DNA of 44,194 nt, from assembly GCA_003149565.1 (NCBI GenBank), contig QCWH01000020.1, positions 1 through 44,194 on the forward strand, written 5' to 3'. Origin of the DNA: Marivita sp. XM-24bin2 (GTDB lineage Bacteria > Pseudomonadota > Alphaproteobacteria > Rhodobacterales > Rhodobacteraceae). The notes beneath the pieces were generated by a model, which had not been told where the DNA came from, ran no database searches, and saw nothing but the letters and a program-made list of their open reading frames with translations. A program made the position numbers and the translations under genes. Positions 8,130 through 16,919 of this stretch are shown piece after piece. Position 1 is the stretch's first letter. Each line of letters starts with the position of its first letter.

Positions 8130-9092
8130 GTGAAAGGATTTGATCCAAGCTTCGATAACTGCCCGGATTATATTTTCGGAGTGACACGGGCGCTGTTGGA
8201 AGGGCGCGACCTTTGCGCTGCCATGCAGACATATTATCATCCCGACGTCATTCGACGCATGCCCGGTGGCATCCTCTTTGGTGTCCACGCAGAGGCGGCA
8301 ATGGTGATAGAACGTCTGGCGCAGTTCCCTGACTGCACACCACTGGGCGAAGATGTTCTGTGGTCCGGGGCACCGGAAGTTGGGTTTCTGGCGTCGCTTC
8401 GGTCTTTGACACAGGCCACACATCTTGGCGATGGACCGTTTGGTCCGGCGAGCGGGAGGCGCATCAGGTATCGGGAAATCTCGGAGTGCTATGCCAAGGC
8501 GAACCGGATCAGCGATGTCTGGAGCGTGACTGACACCGGTGGAATTTTACGGCAGTTGGGAATTGATCCCAAGGCTTGGGCGCAGGAGCGGCTGGCGCAT
8601 CTTGACCCCGAGACACAGCCTTTCCGTCCGGCGATTGACGCACAGGGGCCGTATACGGGGCGGGGCAATGACAACCAATGGGGGCAGGCATTCGCAGAGC
8701 TTCTGAGCCGGGTGATGTCCGGCGGGTTTTCCGTCATCCCGGATCAGTATGACCGCGCGGCGCAGGCGGACTATCCGGGGGGCCACACGGTGCATGGCAC
8801 CGAGGGTGTTGAGGCGTTTTGGCTTGGGTTGCGGGCAGCCTTTCCATCGGCTGACTTCGAGGTGCACCACCAGATCGGGATGGATGAACCAAACATGCCG
8901 CCACGGGCTGCTCTGCGCTGGTCGTTGACCGGGCGACATGACGGGTGGGGGGCGTTCGGGGCTCCCACCGGGGCAGAGGTGCATGTCATGGGTCTCTCGC
9001 ATGCAGAGTTCGGCCCGCGCGGTCTGCGCCGGGAGTGGACTCTCTGTGATGAAACCGCAATCTGGTTGCAGATTCTGGCGCATCAGGGCTGA
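8130..9092 (+). CDS. Protein with two SnoaL/NTF2-like domains
   Basis: This cytoplasmic protein of about 320 residues contains two tandem alpha+beta barrels of the SnoaL (polyketide cyclase-like, NTF2) type. Each starts with a long helix followed by YHPDVIRRMPGG (first) and YDRAAQADYPGGHTVHG (second), the usual strand containing small polar cavity residues. A GTG at 8130 is preferred because GAGGT lies 4 bp upstream; an ATG at 8103 would add nine residues without a ribosome site. The aromatic and His residues in each cavity suggest small-molecule binding. Duplicated SnoaL proteins occur in catabolic and stress contexts, but no reaction can be assigned. Confidence 0.75.
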   Translation: MKGFDPSFDNCPDYIFGVTRALLEGRDLCAAMQTYYHPDVIRRMPGGILFGVHAEAAMVIERLAQFPDCTPLGEDVLWSGAPEVGFLASLRSLTQATHLGDGPFGPASGRRIRYREISECYAKANRISDVWSVTDTGGILRQLGIDPKAWAQERLAHLDPETQPFRPAIDAQGPYTGRGNDNQWGQAFAELLSRVMSGGFSVIPDQYDRAAQADYPGGHTVHGTEGVEAFWLGLRAAFPSADFEVHHQIGMDEPNMPPRAALRWSLTGRHDGWGAFGAPTGAEVHVMGLSHAEFGPRGLRREWTLCDETAIWLQILAHQG

Positions 9093-9154
9093 TCTGGTCG
9101 ATGGCTGATCCGGGTCTATTATTGCCTCAGGCTCAACAGAAAACAGAGGCGGCA

Positions 9155-9665
9155 ATGGCACCTGAAACACTGACGCTGCGTCCGGCCAAGCCCTCAGATA
9201 CGGACGCTTTGAACAGGCTTTTCGGACAGAGCTACCCGGTCTTGCTCAAGCCCGACTACGCGCCGTCGGTTCTGGTCACAGCAGTGCCATTGATGTCGAA
9301 AGCGCAGCCCGCGCTGAATCGCGTCGGGGACGTTCTTTGTGGTCTGTGACGGGGCAGCGATCGTCGGGGCTGGTGGCTGGACGATGCAGGCGCCGGGCGG
9401 CAGGCCGGGCACACGTGGTGTGGGGCATATCCGCCATGTCGTGACCGACCACCGCCGCACCCGAGAAGGTATCGGGCGACGATTGATGGAGCATATCATT
9501 CTGCATGCCCATGCCTGCGGGATGATGCAGCTCCACTGTCAGAGCACCCTTACTGCTGTGCCGTTTTACGAAAGCATGGGATTCGTGGCGCAGAGCCAAA
9601 TCGACGTCGAGTTACGCCCCGGGATCCATTTTCCGGCCGTTTTCATGCAGCGGCATCTGGCGTAG
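9155..9665 (+). pseudogene. GNAT acetyltransferase gene broken by one extra base
   Basis: Two overlapping frames together encode one GNAT protein. The first half begins APETLTLRPAKPSDTDALN and leaves frame near 9318. The second half contains VVTDHRRTREGIGRRLMEH, which is the acetyl-CoA-binding Q/RxxGxG/A loop, and ends near YESMGFVAQSQ. If one A of the pair at 9317-9318 is removed, the join reads PALIASGTFFVVCDG, a natural GNAT strand. A single-base insertion is therefore clear. It could be a real disabling mutation or an assembly error. ATG 9155 is a sensible start; a longer in-frame start at 9101 exists. Confidence 0.8.
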
Positions 9666-9712
9666 TACGGGGGGCATGGGCTTTGGTGCAGCACGGTCGG
9701 TGACCCGGGCAG

Positions 9713-9746
9713 AAAAGGGCCGCGACCCTTGGCAGGATCGCGGCCC
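9713..9746 (-). terminator. Rho-independent terminator of the acidic protein gene
   Basis: GGGCCGCGA (9717-9725) pairs perfectly with TCGCGGCCC (9738-9746) around a 12-nt loop. Read on the minus strand, the stem is followed by TTTTCT. It lies 38 bp beyond the stop of the minus-strand gene ending at 9785. Confidence 0.8.
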
Positions 9747-9784
9747 GTGTCCGTAAAACACCTGATGATTGCGGACTGGTGCTT

Positions 9785-10711
9785 TTAGGCGAGCTCCATC
9801 TCGTCCTCATCTTCCTCGTCCTCATCTGAGGCGTCGGCGATGCCATCATCCTCGGGCTCTGGCGGCAGTGCAAAGCTTGCCATCAGTTCTGCTCCGCTGG
9901 CCGCATCATATTCGTCCAACGCGTCGCCCTCGACCGCTTCGTCGTAGGCTGCAATCATGTCTTCGGCACTAGTGAACCCACCTTCAGGGGCATCAATACT
10001 GAATAGCTCGACGATTTCCTCTTGTGGCACATTTTCATAGTCAAGCACTGGGTTGCCGTTTTCGTCCAATACTGGAGTGACTTCGAAAATCCCGATGCTA
10101 TCTACGTCGGAAACTGACACACCCTGTTCGGGTGCTACAACGTCTTCGAAGTAGTTTGCATAGTCCGCGAAACTTCCGTCAGAACCATCAGGAAGACTTT
10201 CTTGTTCAACATACTCTGCGAAGCCGCCTTCGCCGGTACTCGGGTCAGCCTCCCCAAAAAACGCGACCTTGTTGAACTCCGGATCTTCTTCGGAAACGCC
10301 TTTGATCGAACCGCTTTCAGTAGTCGTCGAGGTGGCGCGAACTCCGAAGATGTCGATCTCGTCGAGACTTTCAATGTCGAGTTCAACTTCGAGCGTCTGA
10401 CCTTCCGTTATGTAGGACTCTTTTATTTCGCCATTCTCATCTAAAGGCCCAAGACCAGGATCGCTCACCCATTCGGCGTCGTCCCACTGTACCGTTTCGT
10501 CGCCCAACCGTGAGCCCGCTCCGTTCATGTTCAATGGACCGCGTAGGCTTTCGCTCTCGCCGGAGTAGTCGTCATCGCCGAAATAGACAGCGTTCACGTC
10601 CATTGCGCCTTCGAGCATTTCAATGCGCGCGGAAAAGTTGCCATTCTCGTCTTCGGAGAATGTCACCTCATAGGCGAGGCCCTCTTCTTCATAGGTGAAT
10701 GTCTTTGGCAT
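9785..10711 (-). CDS. Highly acidic 308-residue protein of unknown function
   Basis: Translation from ATG 10711 (GAAGGA 8 bp upstream) gives a protein dominated by Asp, Glu, Gly and Ser with very few Lys and Arg. It has no signal peptide, no membrane segment and no Cys. Short turns such as EDENGNF and LDENGE resemble Ca-binding loops, and the C-terminus is an acidic run (DEDEEDEDEMELA). The N-terminal half (YEVTFSEDENGNFSARIEML, then DVNAVYFGDDD) looks like a beta-sandwich domain also seen in secreted Roseobacter proteins. That would fit type I secretion with a C-terminal signal, but no secretion genes are nearby. It forms its own unit with a terminator. Function unknown. Confidence 0.75.
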   Translation of the reverse strand: MPKTFTYEEEGLAYEVTFSEDENGNFSARIEMLEGAMDVNAVYFGDDDYSGESESLRGPLNMNGAGSRLGDETVQWDDAEWVSDPGLGPLDENGEIKESYITEGQTLEVELDIESLDEIDIFGVRATSTTTESGSIKGVSEEDPEFNKVAFFGEADPSTGEGGFAEYVEQESLPDGSDGSFADYANYFEDVVAPEQGVSVSDVDSIGIFEVTPVLDENGNPVLDYENVPQEEIVELFSIDAPEGGFTSAEDMIAAYDEAVEGDALDEYDAASGAELMASFALPPEPEDDGIADASDEDEEDEDEMELA

Positions 10712-11084
10712 GAAGTATTCCTTCTTTGGATCAGATTTGCGCGACCAGCCAGAGGTCCGGCTAGAATCGGCCAATGCGTCCCCACGTCACAAAGCCGCCA
10801 TATTCTGAGCACCTCTCGGCCACAAAATGAAGGGCTTTTCGCGGGATAACCCGGAAACAGACCGTTTCTAACAAATGGGTAAACGGCTCTGAGGCGCGCG
10901 ATCTTAGCTCTAAAGTATATTTTTTCTCCAAAGTGGGTCCCGATTTGTCCGAAAGAGCCGTGTCCGGCACTTTCGCAACCCCGTGGTGCCCTTTTGTTTA
11001 CAGCGGATTCCCGCTTGGCTTGACGTGGGTCATGGCGGTGCTCGCGCAATTGGTGTGCACTGGTTTCAATCAATGGAGGGGCGC
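10712..11084. other. Divergent intergenic region
   Basis: These 373 bp lie between the acidic protein gene (minus) and the SpoIIAA-like gene (plus), so they should hold both promoters. The part at 10900-10930 is A/T-rich. No convincing coding frame, RNA gene or repeat was seen. Confidence 0.5.
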
Positions 11085-11459
11085 ATGCTGACAATCACGA
11101 AACCCGAGACAAATCGCGTGGATATCGATCTGTCAGGCCGGATCTCATCAGAGGAAATGGCCACGGGGCTCGATGATCTTCTGGAGATGTCGCAGGATGT
11201 GAACAAGGGTATTATGCTCTACACGATCACCTCGTTTCCGTTTCCGGATCTGGGGGCCATCGCGGTCGAGATGGCGCGCTTGCCCAAGCTGTTTGGCCTC
11301 TTGGGGCGCTTTGACCGCTGTGCCGTTCTGAGCGATGCAGCGTGGTTGCGCACCGCGGCCGAAGTCGAGGGCGCGTTGATCCCCGACTTTGACATCAAGT
11401 CGTTTGATCTGGACGAACGGGACACGGCAGAGGCCTGGTTGAAAAGCGGCATGGCCTGA
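11085..11459 (+). CDS. SpoIIAA-like (STAS-fold) protein
   Basis: This 124-residue cytoplasmic protein matches the SpoIIAA-like family. It starts MLTITKPETNRVDIDLSGRI, has an acidic helix (SSEEMATGLDDLLEM), then strand IMLYTITSFPFP and the late segment FDRCAVLSDAAWLRTAAEVE, ending with the short helix TAEAWLK. GGAGGGG just upstream fixes the ATG at 11085. The family is thought to bind lipid-like ligands and is not an anti-anti-sigma factor in most bacteria; the usual phosphorylated Ser of true SpoIIAA is not evident. It probably has its own promoter in the region upstream. Confidence 0.85.
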   Translation: MLTITKPETNRVDIDLSGRISSEEMATGLDDLLEMSQDVNKGIMLYTITSFPFPDLGAIAVEMARLPKLFGLLGRFDRCAVLSDAAWLRTAAEVEGALIPDFDIKSFDLDERDTAEAWLKSGMA

Positions 11460-11522
11460 GCGCTGGGCTTTTTCGAAAGGGCGCTCTACCTCTTGTGACA
11501 GACGTTCGCAAAGGAGATAGCC

Positions 11523-11930
11523 ATGAAAATTCACCGCGCCGGAGACCGCCCCTCGCAATCTCCCAGTCCTGATTATTTCACTGGGACCGTTCGGATGGAC
11601 CCGGTCGTGTCGGGCGATGACGAGTCCGCCGTCAAGATCCTTATGGTGACCTTCGAACCGGGCGCACGGACCGCGTGGCACACGCACCCGGCCGGGCAGT
11701 CTTTGCACATCCTGTCGGGCCTGGGTCTGGCCGCGACCGAAGGCCAGCCGGTGCAGGTGCTGCGCCCAGGGGATACGGTGTGGTTCGCACCGGGTGAACG
11801 GCACTGGCATGGTGCGTCCCCCGACTGCGCGATGACCCATCTGGCGGTGCAGACGGCTGTCGACGGAAAGACGGCGGATTGGCAAGAGCATGTGTCGGAC
11901 GAAGATTACAACGGTCCGCGCGCGGTGTGA
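11523..11930 (+). CDS. Small single-domain cupin protein
   Basis: This 135-residue protein has one cupin barrel. Motif 1 is seen as WHTHPAGQSLHILSG, with two His, while the usual motif-1 Glu is replaced by Gln/Ser. Motif 2 is PGDTVWFAPGERHWHGA, supplying another His. It resembles the (R)-mandelonitrile-lyase/carboxymuconolactone decarboxylase-associated cupins, which bind a divalent metal. AAGGAGA sits about 8 bp upstream of the ATG. It follows the SpoIIAA-like gene by 63 bp and may be co-transcribed. The substrate is unknown. It is the last clearly core-like gene before the accessory block. Confidence 0.85.
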   Translation: MKIHRAGDRPSQSPSPDYFTGTVRMDPVVSGDDESAVKILMVTFEPGARTAWHTHPAGQSLHILSGLGLAATEGQPVQVLRPGDTVWFAPGERHWHGASPDCAMTHLAVQTAVDGKTADWQEHVSDEDYNGPRAV

Positions 11931-12361
11931 CGTCTTGCATGCTCAGGCGCATTGAGGGCGGATATGTAAGCGGTAGCCGGAAATCAGGCGTCGCAATAGG
12001 ATAAGCATGTAAGGCACCTGGTGCGCGGATGTGCGGCAAAAGTCAGCTTCAAGCCGATTTTGTTGAAAAACTCGGCCTCTTGGCGCGCACGGTCAAACCA
12101 GCGAGAATATCCTCTCGCAGAACTCCCTTGTCGCAAACGTCATTTTCTGACGCGGTACTGCTGAGAACAGTGTTCCAAGAACTTCAGACAATTTTGGTCT
12201 GTTGGAGTGTTTCAACACAATCCGCCCATAATATCGAGTGCTGCAGATCGCGTGAATTTCGGCATTTAAGACAAGTATGACATCGAAATAGAGTTTTGAT
12301 GTTATTTTGAGTTAACCTTGCGCGTACTGGCAATATTTCTCTCGCCGCCTAGGGAGGCCGA
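11931..12361. other. Intergenic region with a possible transposon scar, left edge of the accessory block
   Basis: These 431 bp contain no convincing gene. At 12053-12076 the sequence has GCCGA with TCGGC around an interrupted A/T stem (GTTGAAAAACTCGGC), a form often seen at the ends of insertion elements; this recognition is from memory and unproven. The last 100 bp are A/T-rich and should carry the amidase promoter. GGGAGG just before 12362 is the amidase ribosome site. Confidence 0.45.
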
Positions 12362-13786
12362 ATGTCCGATGAATTGCTTTATTTAACCGCGACTGAGGCC
12401 TTGTCGCGATTTGCCGACAAGTCTTTGTCTCCAGTTGAGCTTTTAGAGGCCCAAATCACCCGCGCTGAAGCGACGGCCGATACCATCAACGCATTTGCCC
12501 ACACGCATTTCGACGAAGCACATGCTTTGGCGGTGCAATCCGAAGCGCGATGGGTAAAGGGCGCCCCTGCCGGGTGCCTTGACGGTCTGCCGGTCGCCAT
12601 CAAGGACGAAACACAAATCGCTGGCAAACCGTCGACCTGCGGTTCCCTTATATTGAAGGACCATATGGCTGATGCAACATCGCCGGTGAATGAACGAATT
12701 CTGAATGAGGGTGCGATTGCGCACGCCTTCACCACGACACCTGAATTCTGCTGCGCGACGGTCACCTGGTCACGACTATGGGGTGTGACGCGCAATCCAT
12801 GGAACACGGAGAAAACACCGGGCGGATCGTCTGGAGGTTCGGCTGCTGCACTGGCTTCGGGGGCATGTTCGCTGGCCACAGGCACGGATATCGGTGGCTC
12901 AATACGGATTCCGGCATCCTGCTTTGGGCTTGTGGGGTACAAACCGCCCTATGGACGCAACCCACAGACGCCACCTTTCAACCTGGACCCATACAATCAT
13001 ACCGGCCCTCTCGCGAGATCGGTCGCTGATGCGGCGCTTTTGCAGAACGTCATGTGCGGACCGCATCCGAAAGACATTGCAACGCTTTATCCCAAGCTAA
13101 CCCTGCCGACGCATTATCCTGACATCCGAGGCTGGAAAATCGCTTTATCGATGGATCTGGGTAGTTTTGAAGTTGATGAGGAGGTGCGACGCAACACACT
13201 GACTGCGGCGCAAGTGTTTCGTGATTTGGGCGCAACGGTCGAAGAGGTCGATATCGGATGGGGACCTGAACTGCTCTATGGCGCAATCGCTTACCTACGA
13301 CATCTTTTTGGGGTGTCCCTCTCCGCCGAGTTGCAGGAACATGCAGATCAGATGACCACATATTGCCGTGATTTCGCGGAGCGTTCGCAATCGTCCGGCC
13401 CTCGTGACTATCTGAACAGTCTCGAAATTGCCGGACAGGCCTACCTAAAGCTGGGCCCCTTGCTAAGGGAATTTGATTGTCTCATATGCCCGACAACAGC
13501 CGTCCCTGCGCTCGATGCGACGTTTGACCCGTCTACAGATCGCGTCGGTATCAACGGGACGGAAGTGGATTCTCTTCTTGGATGGGCAATGACGGCACCA
13601 TTCAACATGTTGAGCAGATGTCCGGTCATATCTCTGCCCTCGGGATTTGCGAAGAACGGTGTTCCTACCGGATTGCAAATTGTTGGTCCGGCCTACCGTG
13701 ATGAGATAGCCTTTCAGGCTGCGACGGCTTTTGAATGTGCGGTTGGGGGGTGGTACCGTTGCGCAGGGACTCGACCTAAATTTTAA
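12362..13786 (+). CDS. Amidase signature-family hydrolase
   Basis: The 474-residue enzyme hydrolyses an amide bond with the Ser-cisSer-Lys triad of the family: Lys81 (VAIKDE), Ser156 (in TPGGSSGGSA) and nucleophile Ser180 (TGTDIGGSIRIPA). Length and fold blocks are complete, including the C-terminal PVISLPSGF and GLQIVGP stretch. A GatA role is unlikely because no gatC or gatB is adjacent. No signal peptide is seen, so it acts on cytoplasmic substrates. It stands alone on the plus strand, facing IS66 debris, in the same accessory block as the GGT-like and HyuAB genes. It may act on the same imported amide compounds, which is inference. Confidence 0.9.
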   Translation: MSDELLYLTATEALSRFADKSLSPVELLEAQITRAEATADTINAFAHTHFDEAHALAVQSEARWVKGAPAGCLDGLPVAIKDETQIAGKPSTCGSLILKDHMADATSPVNERILNEGAIAHAFTTTPEFCCATVTWSRLWGVTRNPWNTEKTPGGSSGGSAAALASGACSLATGTDIGGSIRIPASCFGLVGYKPPYGRNPQTPPFNLDPYNHTGPLARSVADAALLQNVMCGPHPKDIATLYPKLTLPTHYPDIRGWKIALSMDLGSFEVDEEVRRNTLTAAQVFRDLGATVEEVDIGWGPELLYGAIAYLRHLFGVSLSAELQEHADQMTTYCRDFAERSQSSGPRDYLNSLEIAGQAYLKLGPLLREFDCLICPTTAVPALDATFDPSTDRVGINGTEVDSLLGWAMTAPFNMLSRCPVISLPSGFAKNGVPTGLQIVGPAYRDEIAFQAATAFECAVGGWYRCAGTRPKF

Positions 13787-13994
13787 CAAACGAAATGATC
13801 AGCAATTCAGACTTACCGTCATAGCGCCGTAAAAACGATTTGGTCATGGATGAACTCGTGTTTTCCACCCACGCGGTCAGTCACCGCGGTCCTTTCAAAA
13901 GTTGGCTGTCGAGCGATCGCGCCAGTTCAAACGTTTCCGTTAAAAGTACTGAAATCCGCGAACTATATAAGCGGTGTCTGCGCCTCACACGTGT

Positions 13995-15548
13995 TTAGCT
14001 TGAAGGCGTGAAGTTCCAGGGAAACAGCTCGTCAATCCTGCTGGCTGGGTGACCGGCGGCGATGGCTTCGAGTGTCGCCTTCAGGTAGGCGAAGGGCTCC
14101 ACGCCTTTGTTCTTCGCGGTGGCGATCAGGGAGGAGATGCGGGCCTAGGTGCGACCGCCTTCGTCGTGCCCTGCGAAGAACGAATTCTTTCTTCCAACGG
14201 CAATAGGACTGATTGACCGCCCACATGTATTGTTATCCAGCATCGAGATGCCCGTCGTTGAGATAACCGCGCGCTTTCGGGACATGGCTCAGGGCGTAGC
14301 GGATCGCCTCGGCCAGCTTGGTTTTACCGGAGATTTTGCGCAGCTGCGCTTGCAGCTAAAGCTCTAACTCATCAAAGACCGGCTTGGCGTTGACCTGCCG
14401 CGGGGTGACACGCTCTTGCGGAGATTTGCCCCGCGCGTCCTTCTCCACCGCGTAAAGCTTTGCAATCTGTTTGGTCGCCTGTTGGGCAATGGGGAGCCGG
14501 TGCGCTCAACCTCATCGACAAATTTGCGGCGCACATGGACCATGCAGGCCTGTTCGTCAGCTTTACCTTTGCCGAACAGGCCGTTGAACCCGGCAAAGCC
14601 GTCGGCATGGATTGTGCCAGTATACTTCGCGAGATGGTTGGCGGGGTGCTCCCCTTTTCGATCAGCGCTGAATTGATACCAAGCGCATGGTGGCGCTGCT
14701 CCGCACCATGGACGTTCGTCCCGGACATAACTCAAGAGCCTGGCAGTTTTTGTCTTTGTGGTGTTGGCGCGCTCCTGCAGTTTGACAGGGGTATCGTCCG
14801 CAAACAGAGCTGGGCCCGCCCGGACCAGCTTGCCGATATGCTCTGCCAGAGGTTCCAGCAGGGCCGTTGTGCGCCCGACCCAGTCACTCAGCGTGGAGCG
14901 GTGCAGATCAACCCCTTCGCGGGCGTAGATCTTGGACTGCCGCCCAAGCGGCAGGTGATCGCAATATTTGCTGACCAGCATGTGCGACACAAGGCCAGGA
15001 CCTGGGCGCCCACGTTCGATCAGGCGCGACGGCAACTGAGCCTGTGCGAAGGCTTCACAGCAGGTGCAGGCCATGCGGGGGCGGATGAACCGACGCACCA
15101 GGAAGTGGCCAGGAATGTAGTCCAGCTCTTGGGTGATGTCCTCGCCAACCTGGCGCAGAGTGCCGCCACAACCTTCACATGTGTCACCGGGTGACAGCAC
15201 CTCATCCTGCCGATCCAAATGGTCGGGCAGCAGCTTCCGGCTGTGTTGGCGCTTGTTGGGTGGGGCCTCTTCATCATCAGGTGACTGCCCGGTGAGTTGA
15301 TCTTCTGCGGCACGCGCGATCTCATCGTCTTCCAACAGATCGAGGGCCAGTTGGTCCATACCCTCTGACTTCGCGCCAAAGCGCGCTTTGCGATGGCCGT
15401 GCAGTCCGGCCTTAAGCTTCTCGTTTTGGTAGGTCAGAGATTGGATAGGCCGGAGCATTTGCTCGCTGACAGAGCCCAGCTCGTCAGGGTCTTCGGGCAG
15501 GGATTTGAAGGCGTCCAGCATGGTGCAATCCATACCAGTTTGCCCCAC
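13995..15548 (-). pseudogene. tnpC: IS66 transposase gene tnpC, frameshifted
   Basis: From the ATG near 15548 the frame encodes most of an IS66 DDE transposase. It has a leucine-rich N-terminal region, the zinc-like segment CEGCGGTLRQVGEDITQELDY, ALFADDTPVKL with a catalytic Asp, and HADGFAGFNGLF. After VDEVERTGSP near 14500 the reading leaves frame. The true continuation is in another frame and includes in-frame stops, yet the last residues IDELFPWNFTPSS before the stop at 13995 are recognisably the family C-terminus. The gene is therefore inactive. It lies downstream of tnpB as in intact IS66 copies. Confidence 0.85.
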
Positions 15549-15599
15549 TTCAGGGAGTGCTAAACAGCCCCAAAGCCCATGTTTTGTTGGAGATTATCT

Positions 15600-15947
15600 C
15601 TATCCGGCGACAAGCGGTCGCCAGGTCTTCTGCAGTGTCCGCCATTTGATCCCTTCGCGCAGCATCGGTATCTGCGACGGGCTTAGGCTGACTTTGCCTT
15701 CCTTGGCCGCAGGCCAGACAAACCGGCCCCGATCCAGGCGTTTTGTAAACAGGCAGCCCCCCTGAGAATCCCACCAAATGATCTTCAAAAGATCACCTTG
15801 GCGATCCCGAAAGACGAACATGTGCCCGGAATACGGGTCCTCGGCCAAAACCTGTTCAGCCTGTGTTGCCGGCGTGTTGAAACCGCGCCGCATGTCCGTG
15901 CCGCCCGCAGCCAGCCACACGCCCGTGTTGCTCGGCACCGGAATCAT
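15600..15947 (-). CDS. tnpB: IS66 accessory protein TnpB
   Basis: This 115-residue protein is the standard IS66 Orf2. It opens [20 protein letters not shown] and contains [20 protein letters not shown] and the [15 protein letters not shown] block. Its role in transposition is accessory and poorly defined. It is full length and the only intact gene of the element. Its ATG overlaps the tnpA stop as ATGA. Because tnpA and tnpC are broken, it is a fossil unless another copy supplies them. Confidence 0.93.
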   Translation of the reverse strand: MIPVPSNTGVWLAAGGTDMRRGFNTPATQAEQVLAEDPYSGHMFVFRDRQGDLLKIIWWDSQGGCLFTKRLDRGRFVWPAAKEGKVSLSPSQIPMLREGIKWRTLQKTWRPLVAG

Positions 15948-16348
15948 TGCGCCACCGCCGCGACCATCGCCACGATCGCCGACAGCGCGCTGGCACCCTC
16001 CACCAATATCCGCCGACCATCCAACAACGTGATGTCCACACGCTGCGCGGTGACGGAACCTGTCGACGGGGTGGGCAAAACGGGTGCTCCAGAGCCAAAC
16101 TCCAAGCCCGCAAGCTCGACTGGAAGAAAGGTCGCCCCTTCAGGCACCGATGAATCCGCAGCCTGATCCTCTGATGCAAACCGAGCATGGCGGAGCTATT
16201 TGTAGATCAGGTTGGTGTTCATCGCGTATCGCCGCGCAACCTGCGCAACCTGCGCAACCGAGACACCGGAAACCCGCGCCAGCGCGCAGATCGACAGCTT
16301 CTCATCGTCTGAACAGACCCGCTTCTTCTGGCCTTTCTTGCCCGCCAT
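15944..16348 (-). pseudogene. tnpA: IS66 tnpA with an internal stop codon
   Basis: The 135-codon frame from ATG 16348 starts MAGKKGQKKRVCSDDEKLS and carries the helix-turn-helix VSVAQVAQVARRYAMNTNLI of IS66 Orf1. A Trp codon that family members have after NLIYK is here TAG (near 16201), stopping translation. The remainder ([20 protein letters not shown]) stays in frame to the stop at 15944. The helix-turn-helix coding region contains a 9-bp unit, CGCAACCTG, repeated nearly three times at 16235-16260, which adds VAQ residues. Confidence 0.85.
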
Positions 16349-16519
16349 CGCTCACCTCGAGATGTTCACTATCGATGGTGGACATTTAGCAGGTGCTCCA
16401 TCACCACGTCAGAGCGGGGACATCGGACGGATACGCATTGACGCCATCGTGACGCAAAGGACATAACAACTGGGTGGGTTAAGTCTCGGCGACAATGCCA
16501 GGTCAGTTTTCAGTGACAA

Positions 16520-16807
16520 TCAACATTTGTCGGGCGCTCCTTCCAAAAAATCATTCGCCAGCGTCAGCTGGGCAATCTGTGCATGCAGGGATTTGACATC
16601 AATCTTTGGTGCCTTCGAGGCCTTGGGGTTGTCACGAAAGGCATCCGTCACGCCATCAAGGAGCTGATCCTTCCTATGCTTGATCTGGTTTGGATGCACA
16701 TCGAACTGTGTCGCCAGCTCTCTCATTGTTTCGCCGCCCTTCAAAGCCGGCAACGCGACTTGTGCCTTAAATGCAGGGCTGTGGTTCCGTCTTGGTCGTC
16801 TTGTCAT
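16520..16807 (-). pseudogene. IS3-family OrfA remnant
   Basis: The 95-codon frame starts MTRRPRRNHSPAFKAQVALP and carries the helix-turn-helix ELATQFDVHPNQIKHRK and the leucine-zipper-like KSLHAQIAQLTLANDFLEGA of IS3-family OrfA. It ends abruptly after the point where OrfA normally continues, and no orfB reading frame exists downstream. Only the front end of the element survives, abutting the IS66 remnant. Confidence 0.8.
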
Positions 16808-16919
16808 CTTCGCTCCTTCGTCCCGGCACGCTGCCGGATCAGGAGCGGAAAATCCACCTAACTCACCTTTTCAGATTTTTCGAGCCACCTCTCAGGGTCT
16901 CCCATGTCGAAAGACAATT

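Larger units (their letters stand above)
13966..16430 (-). mobile_element. Degenerate IS66-family insertion sequence
   Basis: The tnpA-tnpB-tnpC order of IS66 is preserved on the minus strand, with the ATGA overlap of tnpA and tnpB. tnpA carries a stop codon and tnpC frameshifts, so the element cannot make its full transposase. The boundaries are approximate: sequence near 13966 (AAGCGGTGTCTGCGC) and near 16430 resembles IS66 ends, but a matching inverted-repeat pair could not be shown by eye. Confidence 0.75.

Noticed and set aside
11458-11490. Hairpin-like stretch around CTTTTTCGAAAG flanked by GAGCGC and GCGCTC
   Set aside because: The stem is interrupted and there is no T-run, so it is not supported as a terminator between the SpoIIAA-like and cupin genes.
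12029-12280. 83-codon plus-strand frame upstream of the amidase
   Set aside because: No ribosome site, no conserved features, and it covers the probable transposon scar and A/T-rich promoter region.
14460-15194. 244-codon plus-strand frame
   Set aside because: It is antisense to the IS66 tnpC gene and not protein-like.
16235-16260. Short tandem repeat considered as a CRISPR or regulatory repeat
   Set aside because: It is an in-frame 9-bp expansion within tnpA coding sequence with no spacers; no CRISPR arrays or cas genes were seen anywhere in the window.
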